Origin: Abelmoschus esculentus
Lineage: Eukaryota > Streptophyta > Magnoliopsida > Malvales > Malvaceae
Assembly (NCBI GenBank): GCA_035048815.1
Contig: JAUCBN010000035.1
Location: 9,498,501-9,562,500, forward strand
Length of the DNA stretch: 64,000 bases
Reading direction: 5' to 3'
Shown: piece after piece, positions 21,996 through 34,291 of the stretch
Numbering within the stretch: position 1 is the first letter of the stretch
How the letters are laid out: each line of letters begins with the position of its first letter
Notes under the pieces: model-generated
Databases searched by the model: none
The model's input: only the letters and a program-made list of their open reading frames with translations
Told to the model about the DNA's origin: nothing
Translations under genes and position numbers: made by a program

Positions 21996-23335
21996 TGACG
22001 CGTGTAATAAAAGCGTGCTTAAGTGCAAGTGTACACGTCAATTAATATAATGATAAATATTTATCGAATATCGTTCTCCACAGAGACTAGTGTACTTAAT
22101 ATGCCTCCTTGTACTTCCTTGCTCCTGAAGTTAATAAAATAAAATCACAAGTAAAAAGAATTGTTGGATAATTAAGGAACAAAAGCTTAAATAAAAGGTT
22201 GAGAACGAATAGAGAGAATGGGTAGGATCCAGTTGTGTCATATAGTGGATTCGATTGATTTGTTCTTGTTTAATACAATGGCACTGCATTGCCTCGGTAG
22301 TACTGTAGATACTGTCTCGGTAGCACAATGTTCTCTGCCGCGACAATCTCTTACTCTTGGGCAGAATTACCAAAGTTCGGAAAAGTGTCCTTGAATGATT
22401 TCGCTATCTCTAAGTCGAAATACTATTGATGACCAGTCCTTGAATGATACCTCTCGACGTGAATCAATTATAATCACCAACCAATCCCATACTTCTTTTA
22501 GCCGTTGAACTCTTAACCTATCTTTAGGTCGAGTTAGTGTCTACAACACCGCACTTACTTCTTTCGTAAATCTAACTCTCTCGATATTACATAAATGAAT
22601 TACTTACAAGCTCCTCTCTCGATTTTGAATGCAAGAACAAAGAATCGCAATAGGATAAGAAAACTTTGATATTCTTATTGTATTGAAACAAAGAAACAAA
22701 GAAACAAAATACAATCTTCTCACACTAATATTCAACAACCTTCACCTAAACCTAAGAAAGCTTAGAACATATTGTAATGAAGAACACAATTCTTAGGGTA
22801 AAGCTTTCTCTCTAATTCGGACTCCTTCTATACATTGGACGACTCATGTATTAATAGTCTAGACCTAGGGTAACTTTTTCTAAGTAGAATATAACTTGGA
22901 GTAGGAAACAAGTAATAAAAATATAATATTTCCAAGTTTAATTCTATCTAGAAGACTATTCCTGCGTGGCCTTTGACTTGATCTTTTCATGTGCTAATCA
23001 GCTCCAATCCAAACGCTTCAAGTCTAGGCATTCTTAGCTCATTTTTCTCTTTCAATCGCCCATCATCAGTACTAGAACTTCTACTGCTGCGACATTGCTT
23101 CTACCTTCGGCAATGCTACTGCCTCGGCATTGGTTCTACCTTCGACATTGTTGCTTCCTCGGTAGGTAATTCATGCAACTACACAAAAACATGCCATAAA
23201 GCCTTCTTTTCTCACAAATATCATCTTTATATGCCATGGCAGCAAAATATCAATTATTGAACCAGAAGTATATGTATCAGTTCAAATTAGTGGGTAATGA
23301 GTATATATTGTTTATGAAAAGAATAGTAAATAATA
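21996..23335 (-). mobile_element. LTR of antisense Athila-like element A3
   Basis: Starts TGACGCGTGTAATAAAAGCG, the reverse of an Athila LTR end. It carries the antisense CAG-ended pyrimidine tract near 22115-22150 and CTGC(C/T)GCGRCA-type motifs near 22337 and 23084-23170. The far end of the LTR and the PPT are missing: sequence jumps near 23335 into the 3' region, a deletion of about 80 nt compared with A4. The TATA box is not recognisable. Confidence 0.8.
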
Positions 23336-24097
23336 GAAATTTGTCAAACTCTATTCTCTTTTGGTCTTATGTTTCCATCTATTCTCTCCACCATAACTAC
23401 GTCTATTCTTTAGACTTAACCTTTCAGTTACCTAAGGGTGTTCCTAGAAGACAAACTATAAGGTTAGTGTATGTGTGTGTTTTTATGGACAAGTTTGATT
23501 AAAGGCTTTCTTAGATAAACTTTAAGTTCAAGACAAATGGACTTGTATTTAGGGTACTCTTCTTAAGACAACAACTCCTTGAGTCAATTTCGGGCACCTC
23601 AAGTATTGTGTTTTCTACATCTTATTTCCTTATTTGCTATTCTTTTAAAAGCATACTAGAGCCAATTTTGGGCACCTCTAGCATAAAGAAGAGTATTTCC
23701 TAGAGCCGGTTATAGGCACCTCTAGTCACCTTTTCAAAGATCTATGTCTTTATCACTTAAGTTCATTAAAATAATTCCTATAGCCAAACAAGTCCCAAAA
23801 GTGTTTTAAAGTTCAACCTTATAGTAAGCTTCTAAGTTTTTCTCCTTAAGTATCCTAGAATTAAGCCTTCAAAATAGAATCTAACTATGGTAAGGAAAAA
23901 GATTTCTATTGCCCTCAAGAATAAACTAAGACAATACTGATGATGGGCAGTGCAAGAGTATGGCAACAATTTCAAGTAAAGTGGTGGACATAAAAGAAAA
24001 AAATTTATCACTAAAAACTTCTTTTCATGGCAAGGCCGCGGCAGTAGATTGCCTCAGTAGTGGTTCTATACCCCAAACTCAAACCAAACATTTTCAT
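23336..24097 (-). mobile_element. 3' region of A3, first part
   Basis: Reverse of the Athila 3' region, including 'cctctag' repeat units (23590-23740) and the internal PPT-like tract near 24072-24086. It stops at ttcat (24093-24097), where Y1 begins. The same region continues at 62309. Confidence 0.8.
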
Positions 24098-24689
24098 TTT
24101 AACACCCAACTCGTATTTCAAAATTTTCTTTAAAAGTCCAATAATAAAATCACATAGAGTCCGAAACCGATTTCTATAAAATCCACTTAAATTAAAACAA
24201 GCCCAAAATAGTTTAAAGTAATTCGGAGCTCCAAAATTATTACAGACTCGATAAAACATTCAACCCAAATTTAATAAATAGAGTTATAAATACATATAGG
24301 GTTCAACATAATACTATGCCCACTACATCTAATAAGTGTACTCTGACAACTCGGTCGATGTTGAAATCCAAAGCTCGATGGTGCTCTACGGTCCGCTTCA
24401 CCTAACTTACGTACGAAAACACATTTCAAACGCTGAGCCACACAAGCTCAATGGATACGCCAAACTTGGCCAACATCATGCATATCAAAAGCAGTAAAGC
24501 ATGACATATAATTCTCGTGAATGATATGATGGTCTAGCATGCTTGCCTATCTCATGGAATAAATGAATGTATACTATCGTGCACAACATATACAATCACA
24601 CAAGTCAACACACAAGAGTGAGGCCCGCGTCCACACAACATCGGGATCCTACACTCAGGATTGAGGTCGTTCTCAAATCCTATGCCCAG

Positions 24690-24850
24690 AATGTTACATC
24701 GAACATCTTCGAACGAGGCCGACCAATGTTCGGAAAGGAGTGGAGACCACCCAACATTCGGAAAGGGGTAGAGGCCGCCCAACCAACCCCATACTCGGAA
24801 TGTTACATCGAATATCTTCGAGTGAGGCCGCCCAACACTCGGAATAAAAG
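24690..24850. repeat. Imperfect repeats in Y1 3' LTR
   Basis: Repeated units containing AATGTTACATCGAA, ATCTTCGAGTGAGGCCGCCC and CAACATTCGGAAA, two to four copies. The 5' LTR holds the partner at about 60749-60862, with one unit fewer. Confidence 0.7.
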
Positions 24851-25128
24851 TCTCCAATCATCACCCAACATGTTACATCTGATGGCCTTCAACGTGTTGC
24901 AACACTTATGGATATCTAGATTCCAACATACAATTACTCAAACCACACAAACGATCCACCTAGGATCTTATCACAACAAAATATATTAAAGCTTGTCATA
25001 CTTAAGTCTTTTGGGGTTATGATTATAAATCTTAGTTCGATAATTTGTTTCGTAGCTTTTAGATTAAAGTAATTATTTTTTAGAATCACCGAGCCCCAAA
25101 ACTCTATCCAACTTGGCCAAAATACACA

Positions 25129-25395
25129 GGGGTATCGAAACCCTTAGGTAGGGTATCGAAACACCCAGCATCGATTCCCACCCAAAGAGGGTATCGAAAC
25201 ATAAGGGTATCGATAACAGTATCGATACTCTTTGACCACCTCAAAAGTCAACAAAAGATAAGGGATTGTTTCGATACAGGTATCGATACAAAAAGTTACT
25301 AGAAGCCTCGGTATTGAACCAAAATTCGATACCCCTAAATGACAAGCGAAAATACACTCATGGGTATCGATATCGATAGCCCGAGTATCGATAGC
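25129..25395. repeat. Cluster of GTATCGATAC palindromes (Y1 3' LTR)
   Basis: About nine units: GGGTATCGAAACCC, GGGTATCGAAACA, GTATCGATAAC, AGTATCGATACT, GTTTCGATACAGGTATCGATAC, GGGTATCGATATCGATA and others. Partner cluster at 61162-61431. Position in the LTR parallels the TTTCGAAA cluster of family X. Confidence 0.85.
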
Positions 25396-26279
25396 TCCTA
25401 CACGAAATGCAGGTCTGCACTTAGAAATTCTACATTTTCAGCTCCAAACTTAATCTATTCGGTTCTAAAGTCTTCCTACTCATTTCTAGGAGTATTTAGG
25501 ATGTTTTAACATAAATTTCCAGGCCTTAAACACATTAGCACAATTTCCACCATTAAAGGTTTCATAGCTCAAAACCAAGCATTCCAAGCACAAGGACTAC
25601 ATGTATGCAATTACCATGATATGCATAAAGAAAAGAAGAGTTGGGAGTACCAACCTTGGGCTACAACAACAACAAAAACGTCACCCTTTCCTCCTTCAAG
25701 CTTTCTTCTTCCCAAGAATTGTGGAAGGTTCTTCAACCTCTCTCTCTACAAAGAGATGTTAAACCCTGCATTAGACCCCACTTGAGAAGGTTCCCAGAAC
25801 AAAAAAGTCATAAGAAATTAGACTTAAGCCCATAAAAACTCATTCCCGTTTTCCTCCAAACCCCTAGTCAAAAACCTTCTTCCTCACCAACTAACACCTT
25901 ACTTACCGCTTTGGATAGATCTCCTGATTCCCTGTAATAACCTCTCAACTCACCAACCGAGATTCTAACTCAAACTCTAAAAGTTAAACCCTTTCCTCTT
26001 AAGGATTTTGGGTGAGGGAGAGATGAAGAACATGGGAAAAGATGGTGACTTCACCCCTTGTTTCCTGCAGAAAAACCATCCCCCCAAAACCCAACTTTCA
26101 TCCATTTAGGCATTTACAAGAATACCCCCAACTCAAAGCTCCTAAAACCCAACATCACTCAAAGCCCAACAAGCCTATAGCCTAACAAGGCCCAAACTAT
26201 ACAAACCCAGGGCCCAAAACCAAAGCCCAACACTACGAGTTAACCCGATACTCGGATACGGAAAATCCGAATCGGTAAA

Positions 26280-26318
26280 ACTCTCTCCTCCTTAAAGAAA
26301 ATTTCGTCCTCAAAATTT
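26280..26318 (-). promoter_or_regulatory. Polypurine tract and inverted repeat (Y1)
   Basis: ACTCTCTCCTCCTTAAAG (26280-26297) is the PPT on the opposite strand. AAATTTCGTCCTCAAAATTT (26299-26318) is the same inverted repeat as in family X, with CG changed to CA in one arm. Confidence 0.75.
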
Positions 26319-27062
26319 ACCTGTCAGAAAGAGATGAGGATACTGAGCTCTCATGTCCTTTTCCGCCTCCCATGTGGCGTCTTCGATTCCATGGTTCCTC
26401 CACAAAACCTTTACCAAGGGTATGAACATGTTTCGAAGCTCTCTAACTCCTCTGTCCACGATCCCGATGGGCCTTTCCTCGTAAATCAAATCCATATTGA
26501 CTTCGATTTCCTCAAGCTGAACCACATGTGAGGGATCGGAATGGTAACATCTCAATATAGACACATGAAACACATTGTGTATACGTGCCAACTCCGGAGG
26601 CAAAGCTAGCCGATAAGCTACCGGTCCAACCCTCTAAAGTACCTCATACGTCCCGATATACCTTGGGCTCAACTTTCCCTTGAGACCAAACCGGATGATA
26701 CCTTTCCATGGAGATACCTTGAGAAACACTTTCTCACGAAGCTCATACTCGATGTGCTTACACTTCTTATCTGCATAAGCTTTCTGTCTGTCAAAAGCTG
26801 CTTCTGAACCAACAATCTTCCTCTCGTTGAGCTCTGTCCAATACAAAGGTGTCCTACACCTGCGCCCGTACAAGGCCTTAAAAGGAGCCATCTTGATGCT
26901 TGACTGATAATTGTTATTGTAAGCAAACTCTACCAACGGTAACTGCTCCTCCCAACTACGAGCAAAGTCTACTGTACAACACTGAAGCATATCCTTCAAG
27001 ATCTGGATAACTCTCTCAGACTGTCCGTCGGTCTGAGGATGAAAAGTTGTACTAAAGTACAA
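26310..27062 (-). pseudogene. Integrase C-terminal half and chromodomain (Y1)
   Basis: Open pieces 26634-27062 and 26310-26603. The first has the catalytic Glu in DGQSERV, LVEFAYNNNYQSS, FKALYGRRCRTPLYW and a GPY-like GTYEVL. The second has ELARIHNVFHVSILRCY, then a chromodomain with LVKVLWRNHGIEDATWE and QYPHLF, ending at a stop after GKF. A stop (near 26633) separates them. The C-terminal chromodomain places Y1 among plant chromoviruses, most like the Tekay/Del type (from memory). Confidence 0.85.
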
Positions 27063-27600
27063 CTTGATGTCTAGATCCTTATGGATAGACCTCTACAACC
27101 TCGCTGTGAACCTTGGATCCCTATCCGATAAGATCGATGAAGGTACACCATGCAACCTCATGATCTCCTAGATGTACAATAGAGCCAACTTTTCCAAACT
27201 AAAGTCCATCCTTACCGGTAAGAAGTGAGCTGACTTGGTCAACCGGTTAACTATGACCCATATAGCATCATGCTTCCTCAACGTCATCGGTAACCCGGTG
27301 ACAAAGTACATGGTCACGCGATCTCACTTCTACTGTGGAATCAGGATAGGCTGAAGCAAACTTGAAAGAACATGATGTTCCCTCTTCCCTTGCTGACATG
27401 CCAAACACTTTGTCACAAACTCTGACACATCTCTCTTCATGCACAACCACCAAAAGAAAGGACGAAGATCCTGATACATCTTGTTACTACCCGGATGAAT
27501 AGAGAATGAACTACGGTAGGCTTCCCTCAAGATAAGATCCCTCAGATCCTCCAAGGCAGGAACACACAACCGACCCTAAAAGTACAAGAAACCATCATCT
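27063..27600 (-). pseudogene. Integrase N-terminal half (Y1)
   Basis: The zinc finger is readable in 27330-27569: EAYRSSFSIHPG (first His changed to Tyr) and CLACQQGKREH. The first catalytic Asp is Tyr (codon 27306-27308, in MYFVTGLP). The second is in LSDRDPRF near 27115. Stops and a frameshift lie between. With both a zinc ligand and a catalytic residue gone, this integrase cannot be active. Confidence 0.8.
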
Positions 27601-28046
27601 CGTACTTCAAAATCTGACGACTAACCTCTCTGAACAGCTTCTAACTAAGCTACCAACTCCTCATCTAACACTTGTGCTCTCTTTATCTCTTGAACAAGCG
27701 TGGGCTCTACGCGCAACTCAGCCAACAAACCACCATCATCGGTCATCCTCAATCAATCAAACAAGGCTCTCAAGTCTGACATGGACTTCCTACTCAAAGC
27801 ATCGGTGACAATGTTCGCCTTACTAGGTGATACTCTATGACACAATAATAGTCTTTTAACAACTCTATCCATCGACGCTGTCTTAGATTCAACTCTTCTG
27901 GGTAAGCAGATACTTCAAACTCTTGTGGTCAGTGTAGATGTAGCATTTCTCCCCATAGAGATAATGCCTTCATATCTTTAAAGCAAAGATAACTGTTGCA
28001 AGCTCAAGATCATGTGTAGGATAGTTCCTCTCATGGGGTTTCAACT
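27601..28046 (-). pseudogene. RNase H, C-terminal part (Y1)
   Basis: The antisense strand reads KPHERNYPTHDLELATVIFA, then KIWRHYLYGEKCYIYTDHKS and LKYLLTQ, with stops further on. The N-terminal part ends in VVAYASRQL at 53724, so X3 (TSD caact, 28042-28046 and 53724-53728) split the gene between those two motifs. Confidence 0.85.
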
Positions 28047-28770
28047 TGTAACATCTCATTTTTAGGGTTAGAAGTTTAGTTATTAGTTAGGGGAATTCGA
28101 TTCGAGTCGAATCGGGTTCTTCGGTTCGTTATTCCGGGAAAAAGTAAAATGATAATATTTTAATCGGACAAATAGTAATTTTGTGAAATGATTTAGAAAT
28201 ATTAAAATGATGTTTTATAATTAGAGGGATGTTATTTAAACTTTAATTTGATTTTTAATTAAGTTTAATTTAATACTAGTGACTACATTGTAAATTTTGG
28301 AAAGATTTATGGGATTTAATGCGTGATTTTCAAAAATTGAAATTTTAGTGACTAAATTAGAAAGCAAGCTATACTTTGAATCCTTAGAGGGCCATAAACC
28401 CAATTTTTTATTTAATGATTTATCCACCAAAATGATTTTTATTTATTTTATTAAAAGATGATAATTCATTTTCTCTCTTAACTACTTATTTTCTCATCTT
28501 TTCTCCCATATTTTCTCTCTATTTTCTCTCCATCTTCTTCCCCAAATTTCTTTCATAACTTGCTGATTTCTTCATCATTTTTAACAAGATTTATTTTATT
28601 TTACTCATCTTTTCATTCTCTACAAAACCTACTCATCAATTTTACAAAATCAACATCTATTTTCAAGAAATCAAGGGAGGATTACAAAATAAACCTACGA
28701 ATCGCATTGGTTCGGTTCTGTTTTGGGGTCTATGGAATAGTGTGAAAACTTTCTATAGTTCAAGAGTAAG
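28047..28770 (+). mobile_element. X3 5' LTR remnant
   Basis: TGTAACATCTC... matches the start of the 3' LTR at 50186. It skips an internal piece (28686 jumps from the equivalent of 50828 to 51488), then is cut at 28770 by antisense A4; gtaag (28766-28770) could be that insertion's target site. Confidence 0.8.
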
Positions 28771-30104
28771 TGATGCATGTAATAAAAGCGCAATTGAGTT
28801 CAAGTGTACACATCGCCAAGTAATAAAATGATAAGTATATCGTGTATCGTCTCCATAGGGATTGGTATACTTAATATGTCTCCCCTAGTTCCCCTGCTCC
28901 TGAAAAGAAAGTAAAAACACAAATATGTTGATTTGTTTAACTAACTAAATAATTAAATAACAAAACATAAAATCAAAGGTTGAGAACGATATAGAGAAAG
29001 AAGGTATGATCCAGTTGTGTCAATTAGTGGATTCAATTGATCTACTTCTTATCTAATGCAATCACATAACACTGCATCGATAGTACTACAGATACGGCCT
29101 CGACAGTATTAGTGTTCTCTGCCGCGGCAATCTCTTGCTCTTGGGCAGAGGCATCAAAGTTCAGCAAAGTGTCCGTAAGTGACTCCGCTTATCTCTAAGT
29201 CATAGTGCTGTTGATGACTGATCCTTGACGATACCTCTCGGCTTAAATCAACGATAATCACTAACCAATCCAACACTTCTTTTATCTATTGAAACTCTTA
29301 ACCTATCTCTAGGCCGAGTTAGTGTTTACAACATCGTACTTATCCCTTTCGTGAATCTACACCTCTCGATGCTAGATAAATAGATTACTTACAAACTTCT
29401 CTCTCGAGCTTGAATGCAAGAATAAAGAATGGAAATAGGATAAGCAAACTTTGATATTATTATTGCATAAGAACAAAGAAACAAGAATCAATCTCCTCTC
29501 ACTATTATCGACAACCTTCACCTATCCCTAAGAAATTTAGAACATATTATCGTATAAGTAAAATTCTTAGGGAGAAGGGTTTCTCTGAAATCGGCTCTCC
29601 TAAACTATGTGGTCGGCTAGGGTATATATAGTCTTAGCCTAGGGCAAACCTTTCCTAAATAGACTTCAACTTAGAGTAAGGAACAAGTCTTCTTCAAGGG
29701 ATCTGATATTTCCAAGTTTGCCGCCTTCTAGAAGGATTTTCCCGCTTGGGCTTTTAGCGCGCTAGCCTGGTCCAATTGGTGCACTGCATCTTCCAGAATA
29801 TTCTCTATATTTTTATCTTTCATTGTGCCTCCATTGTTGGTGCTGCCACACTGGTTTTGCCGCGGCCTTGTCTTTTGCCTCGGCCTCAATATTGCTTTAC
29901 TGCCGCTTCTGCCCTAGATATTCTTACATGTACAGAATATATAATAATATCTACATTCTCTATAAATATTGACTTTGTAAGTAATAATAACGGAATATCC
30001 AATATTTGCGCAAAGAGTCCATATTTCATTTCAAGTTGGTGTATAATAGATGCATAAAGTACCATGAGAAGGGTAGTAAATAACTGCCTTTTAGGCACTC
30101 ATCA
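28771..30104 (-). mobile_element. LTR of antisense Athila-like element A4 (1334 bp, complete)
   Basis: From TGATGCATGTAATAAAAGC to AGGCACTCATCA on the + strand. The sense start is TGATGAGTGCC, so it differs from A1/A2 at the U3 end and is a different subfamily. Contains the TATA box (29626-29633, antisense), two TGCCGCGGCA-type palindromes (29120-29129; near 29859) and related CTGCCTCGGC units. Confidence 0.85.
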
Positions 30105-31138
30105 AATATCCCAAACTTGAACTATTGCTTGTCCTCAAGCAATACAAAACATCAAATTGCCGAACCTTACTCCCTTTGGTCTTACTTTTCTATCTATTCT
30201 CCCCACCATGGTCATGTCTATCTCTCCATTTTAGCCATTAGTTTACCCAAGGACTTTTACTAAGAAACAAGCTATAAGGCTAGGTGAGTGTGTGCGTTTT
30301 ATGGACAAGGCTGATTCAAGGATTTCTTAGATAAACTCTGTGTTCAAAACAAATAGAATCTTGGACTAAAGCTATCTCCTTAAAACATCAAGTCTTGATC
30401 CAATTTCGGGTACCTCAAGATATGCGTTTTCTATTTTCTTCTTTTGTTTATTTTTTCTTATTAACCACCTATTTAGCATACTAGAGCCAGTTTCGGGCAC
30501 CTTTAGCACGAAGGAGAGCAAAACTAGAGCCAGTGATAGGCACCTCTAGTTATTTTTCCAAAAGGTTCTAAGTCTTTATCACCTACGTTTATTAAAAGAA
30601 TTCCTAAATCAAATAAGTCCAAAAAGTGTTTATTTTCTTTTTAACCCTAAAGCAAGCTTCTAAGTTTTATTCCATGAGTATCCTATGGTTATCCCTTCAA
30701 AACAGAACTTGGCCATGGTAAGGAGAAAGATTTCTATAGCCTTAAAGGAGTAAACTAAAGCAAAGCTAATGTAGGGCAGTGCACGATTACAAACAGAAAT
30801 TCAAGAAAGGAGAATATTGTAAAAACAATTCAGAAAAAAATCACTCCTTTTCATGGTAATACCGCGGTAGTTGGTAGCCTCGGTAGTACTTCTGCACCTG
30901 CAATCTCCCCCAAACTCAAACCGAGCATTATCCTCAATGCTCAAAATATAAGGCAAACAACAATTAAAATGAGAGATACGGTGTTCGATCAGTCTTCGCA
31001 GATCTACTCGGAGATTTCTTCTATGATTCTCTATTCTGTCTAAAACACAAGAAAAAGAAATAGTAAAAACGAAAATAAAACTAAAACTAATAATTAAATG
31101 CTTAAACTTAAACCAAAGGAGGATGTTATGTAGGTGCA
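30105..31138 (-). mobile_element. 3' region of A4
   Basis: Sense order: end of pol, splice-acceptor-like tract ending in GTGTTTTAG near 31045, internal PPT-like tract (antisense near 30905-30920), 'ggctctag' repeats (30480-30545), and PPT next to the LTR (reverse of ATATCCCAAACTTG). The open frame 30801-31139 is a product of AT-rich sequence. No env-like gene. Confidence 0.7.
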
Positions 31139-32333
31139 TCGCCTAAAGTGATGGTTGCCATCGTTTTCGTTTCTTGATGTTCAGAGTAATGCTTCAATCG
31201 TTGGCCATTCACTTTGAATTCAACACCTTCTTTTTGTGACTTGATTGTGACTGCTCCATGGGGATTAACCTTAACAACTTCGAAAGGACCTGACCATCTG
31301 GATTTGAGTTTCCCAGGGAATAACTTGAGTCTGGAGTTAAAGAGGAGGACCTGCTGCCTTGGTAGGAACTATCGCGGCAGCAGTTTACTGTCATGTCAGC
31401 GTTTCGTTTTCTCATTATAAATCTTGGCATTATCATAAGCTTCTGTCCTGAATTCATCTAGTTTATTCAGGTCCAATTGTGGTTTTTGTCTAGCTTTTTC
31501 CCATTCCATGTTTAGATTCTTTACTGCCCAATAAGTTTTGTGCTCAATTTCCACGAGTAAATGACAAGCTTTTCCAAATACTAATCTATAGGATGATGTC
31601 CCCAATGGCGTTTTGTAAGCTGTTTTATATGCCCACAAAGCATCGTCAAGCCGATGAGACCAATACTTTCTAGAAGTATGTACTACCTTTTCGAGGATTT
31701 GTTTCAGTTCCCTGTTTGCAAGTTCAGCTTGGCCATTTGTTTGTGGATGATATGCCATAGCCATTTTATGAGTGACACCCATTTTCTTTAGTGTCGCGGC
31801 ATTGAGCTTATTGTCAAAGTGCTTACCTTCGTTGCTAATGATGTCTCTCGGTACTCCAAATCTTGTGAATATGTTCTTCTTGAGAAATTTGTGTACTGTC
31901 TTGGCGTCATTGTGGGGCGTGGCTATTGCTTTAACCCATTTTAACACATAATCCACTGCTACTAGGATGTAGAGATTTCCTTGAGATGAAGGGAATAGTC
32001 CCATAAAATCTATTCCCCATACATCGAATAATTCTACTTCCAGTATTGGCTTTTGTGGTATCTCGTTGCGTCTAGATATATTGCCCGCCTTTGGCATCGA
32101 TCACAAGCCTTGCAATAGAGGTGTGTGTCTTTGAAGAGCGTCGGCCAATAAAATCCTGATTGAAGCACTTTCATTTCTGTTTTATTTTCACCAAAATGTC
32201 CTCCACACGGTAGGTCGTGACATTGTTGAAGAATTGCTTGTTGTTTCTCTTCAGGAACACATCATCGTATAACCCGATCTACACATTGTCGAAACAAGAG
32301 AGGTTCGTCCCAGAAATAATGCTTAACATTATG
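31139..32333 (-). pseudogene. Athila-type integrase (A4)
   Basis: The zinc finger lies at about 32105-32245 (CHDLPCGGHFG ... YCKACDRCQR) in broken frame. The core is open in 31396-32097: Asp in VWGIDFMG, Glu in NGQAELANRE. The second catalytic Asp is Asn (ISNEGKHF, codon 31831-31833, one G-to-A step at a CpG). The C-terminal part (31140-31395) has LKSRWSGPFEV and a short basic end but lies in a shifted frame. One TGA lies near 32274 just upstream of the zinc finger. No chromodomain, as expected for Athila. Confidence 0.85.
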
Positions 32334-33071
32334 CTAAAAACTCTTTTTTTCGTTATAATTCAAGTTATAAGGAAATATGCCACTGACTAAAAAGTTAACA
32401 AGATCTACGTATCTAGGAGTTGTCGTTACTGCCTGTATGTCTTCCTTGATAGATTCTGAAATATATGCAAACAGTGCCTGGGCCTCGTAATCATTTACTA
32501 CCATGGGTTCTGCCTCGACAGCATGGGCATCTTTTGTTGCGACATGCAATATTTGTTCATCTCGAAAGGTGTCTTGTATGTCCTCCAGTCTATAGCCTAC
32601 ATTATTCAGTCTGGATAAATGATCAGCTACTTGGTTTTCAATACCTTTCCTATCTTTTATCTCCACATCGAATGCTTGTAGCAGAAGAATCCATCTTATC
32701 AATCTTGGTTTGACATCCTTTTTGACAAAAAGGTACTTAAGTGCCGAGTGGTCTGTATGGACGGTGACTTTAGTGCTAATGAGATAGGAACGAAACTTAT
32801 CGAAGGCAAACACTACTAGTAGTAATTCTTTCTCTGTTGTAGTGTAGTTTATCTTAGCATCATTGAGTGTCTTGCTAGCGTAGTAAATAACATGGAAGAT
32901 ATTGTTTTTCCTCTGTCCAAGGGCTGCCCCGACAGCGTGATCACTTGCATCACACATTACCTCGAAGGGCAGGGTCCAATCTGGTGGAACCACTATTGGT
33001 GCTGTAACTAACTTTTCCTTTAGGGTCTCGAATGCTTTAGTAAATTCATCGATAAATTCAAATTTTCTATC
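32334..33071 (-). pseudogene. Athila-type RNase H and connection (A4)
   Basis: Open from 32993 to 32334 and in the same frame as the RT. Motifs: LPFEVMCDASDHAVGAALGQ, the YASKTLNDAKINYTTTEKEL block, TDHSALKYL and QVADHLSRL. The only break from RT is one TAG near 33068. The C-terminal 80 residues are the linker to integrase. RNase H degrades the RNA strand during reverse transcription. Confidence 0.9.
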
Positions 33072-34291
33072 CTACTCAAGTAAGTTACAAAGAGGCTTAG
33101 TAATTGTAGAAAAGTTCAAGATAAACCTTCTATAGAAACCTGCATGTCCCAAGAAGCTTCGAATTCCTTTCATAGAGATGGGTGGAGGTAGATTCTTTAT
33201 CACATCAACCTTGGCTTTATCTACCTCAATTCCTTCGGATGATATTTTATGGCCCAATACTATGCCCTCGTTTACCATAAAGTGACATTTTTCCCAATTG
33301 AGGACTAAATTGGTTTTCTCACATCTTTTTAGTACTTTCTCCAAATTGCTGAGATAGTGAGAAAAGTTGTCTCCAAAGACAGAAAAATCATCCATGAATA
33401 CTTCTATGAAATCTTCTATCATATCTAAAAAGATTGCCATCATGCATCTTTGGAAGGTAGCCAAGGCATTGCAAAGGCCGAACGATATTCTTCGAAAAGC
33501 ATATGTTCCATACGAGCAGGTGAATATGGTTTTTGCTTGATCTTCTGGAGAAATAGCAATTTGGTTATATCCAGAATATCCATCGAGGAAACAATAATAG
33601 GATTTGCCAGCCAGTCTATCGAGCATCTCATCAATAAAGGGTAGGGGAAAATGGTATTTCTTTGTTGCTTTGTTCAACTTTCGGTAGTCCATACAAACTC
33701 TCCACCCTGTCACAGTTCTTGTTGGGATTAACTCATTGTTCTCATTGGTTATGACGGTCATGCCACCTTTTTTGGAACACATTGTACTGGGCTTACCATT
33801 TCACTGTCAGAGATAGGATAAATGATTCCGACATCAAGCCACTTGATTATTTCCTTCCGAACTACCTCCTTCATGGCATGGTTAAGTCTCCTTTGGGCCT
33901 CCATAGTGGGTTTTTGACCTTCATCTAATATGATTTTATGCATACAAACGGCTGAGCTTATTCTCTTTATGTCATCAATTATCCACCCTAGTGTTGTCTT
34001 ATGCTACTGCAGTACTTCTATTAAGCTCTGTTCCTGTTTCGGCTGCAGCTTAGAAGAAATGATTACGGGCATTGTATGATTGGGTCCCAAATAAACATAC
34101 TATAAATTAGTAGGCAAGGGTTTTAGTTCAGTGATTACTGGTTCCGTACTAGTAGGCTCCTTTCTTGGATAATTCAAATGTTCAAAGTGCTTACCTGGAA
34201 AGTGAGTTGTCCAGTTTATTTCCTCAATTTCTTGTGCCTCAAGGCTGTCATCTTCATGTGCTTTGTTCAGAGCATGGGTATAGCAATCCAT
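33072..34291 (-). pseudogene. Athila-type reverse transcriptase (A4)
   Basis: Open 33072-33782 with all RT blocks: WRVCMDYRKLNKAT, FPLPFIDEMLDRLAG, GYNQIAISPEDQAKTIF, and the catalytic EVFMDDFSVFGDNF (DD codons 33391-33396), typical of Athila/Ogre. Then IVLGHKISSEGIEVDK and IRSFLGHAGFYRRF. The N-terminal part is 33758-33943, one frame off because a run of A near 33765 is one base short. Upstream, 34100-34291 is the linker with ELKPLPTNL, followed by one or two stops. It is the best preserved RT here and its catalytic residues are intact. Confidence 0.9.

Larger units (their letters stand above)
24098..26279 (-). mobile_element. Y1 3' LTR (about 2182 bp)
   Basis: Begins TTTAACACCCAACTCG (TG mutated to TT; the 5' LTR has TGTAACACCC) and ends in a degraded ...ATCGGTAAA where the partner has ...GTCGTTACA. 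It contains a repeat rich in 'gaggccgcccaac' at about 24690-24850 and the TATCGATA palindrome cluster at 25129-25395. No gene; the open frames at 24552-24989 on both strands lie in the repeat. Confidence 0.85.

Noticed and set aside
24552..24989. Overlapping 101- and 140-codon open frames on both strands
   Set aside because: They sit in the repeat-rich part of a Y1 LTR and are broken in the partner LTR at 60611-60895.
30105..31138. Possible env-like gene after A4 integrase
   Set aside because: No long open frame, no signal peptide or membrane segment; the longest frame (30801-31139) is AT-rich and not shared with A1-A3.
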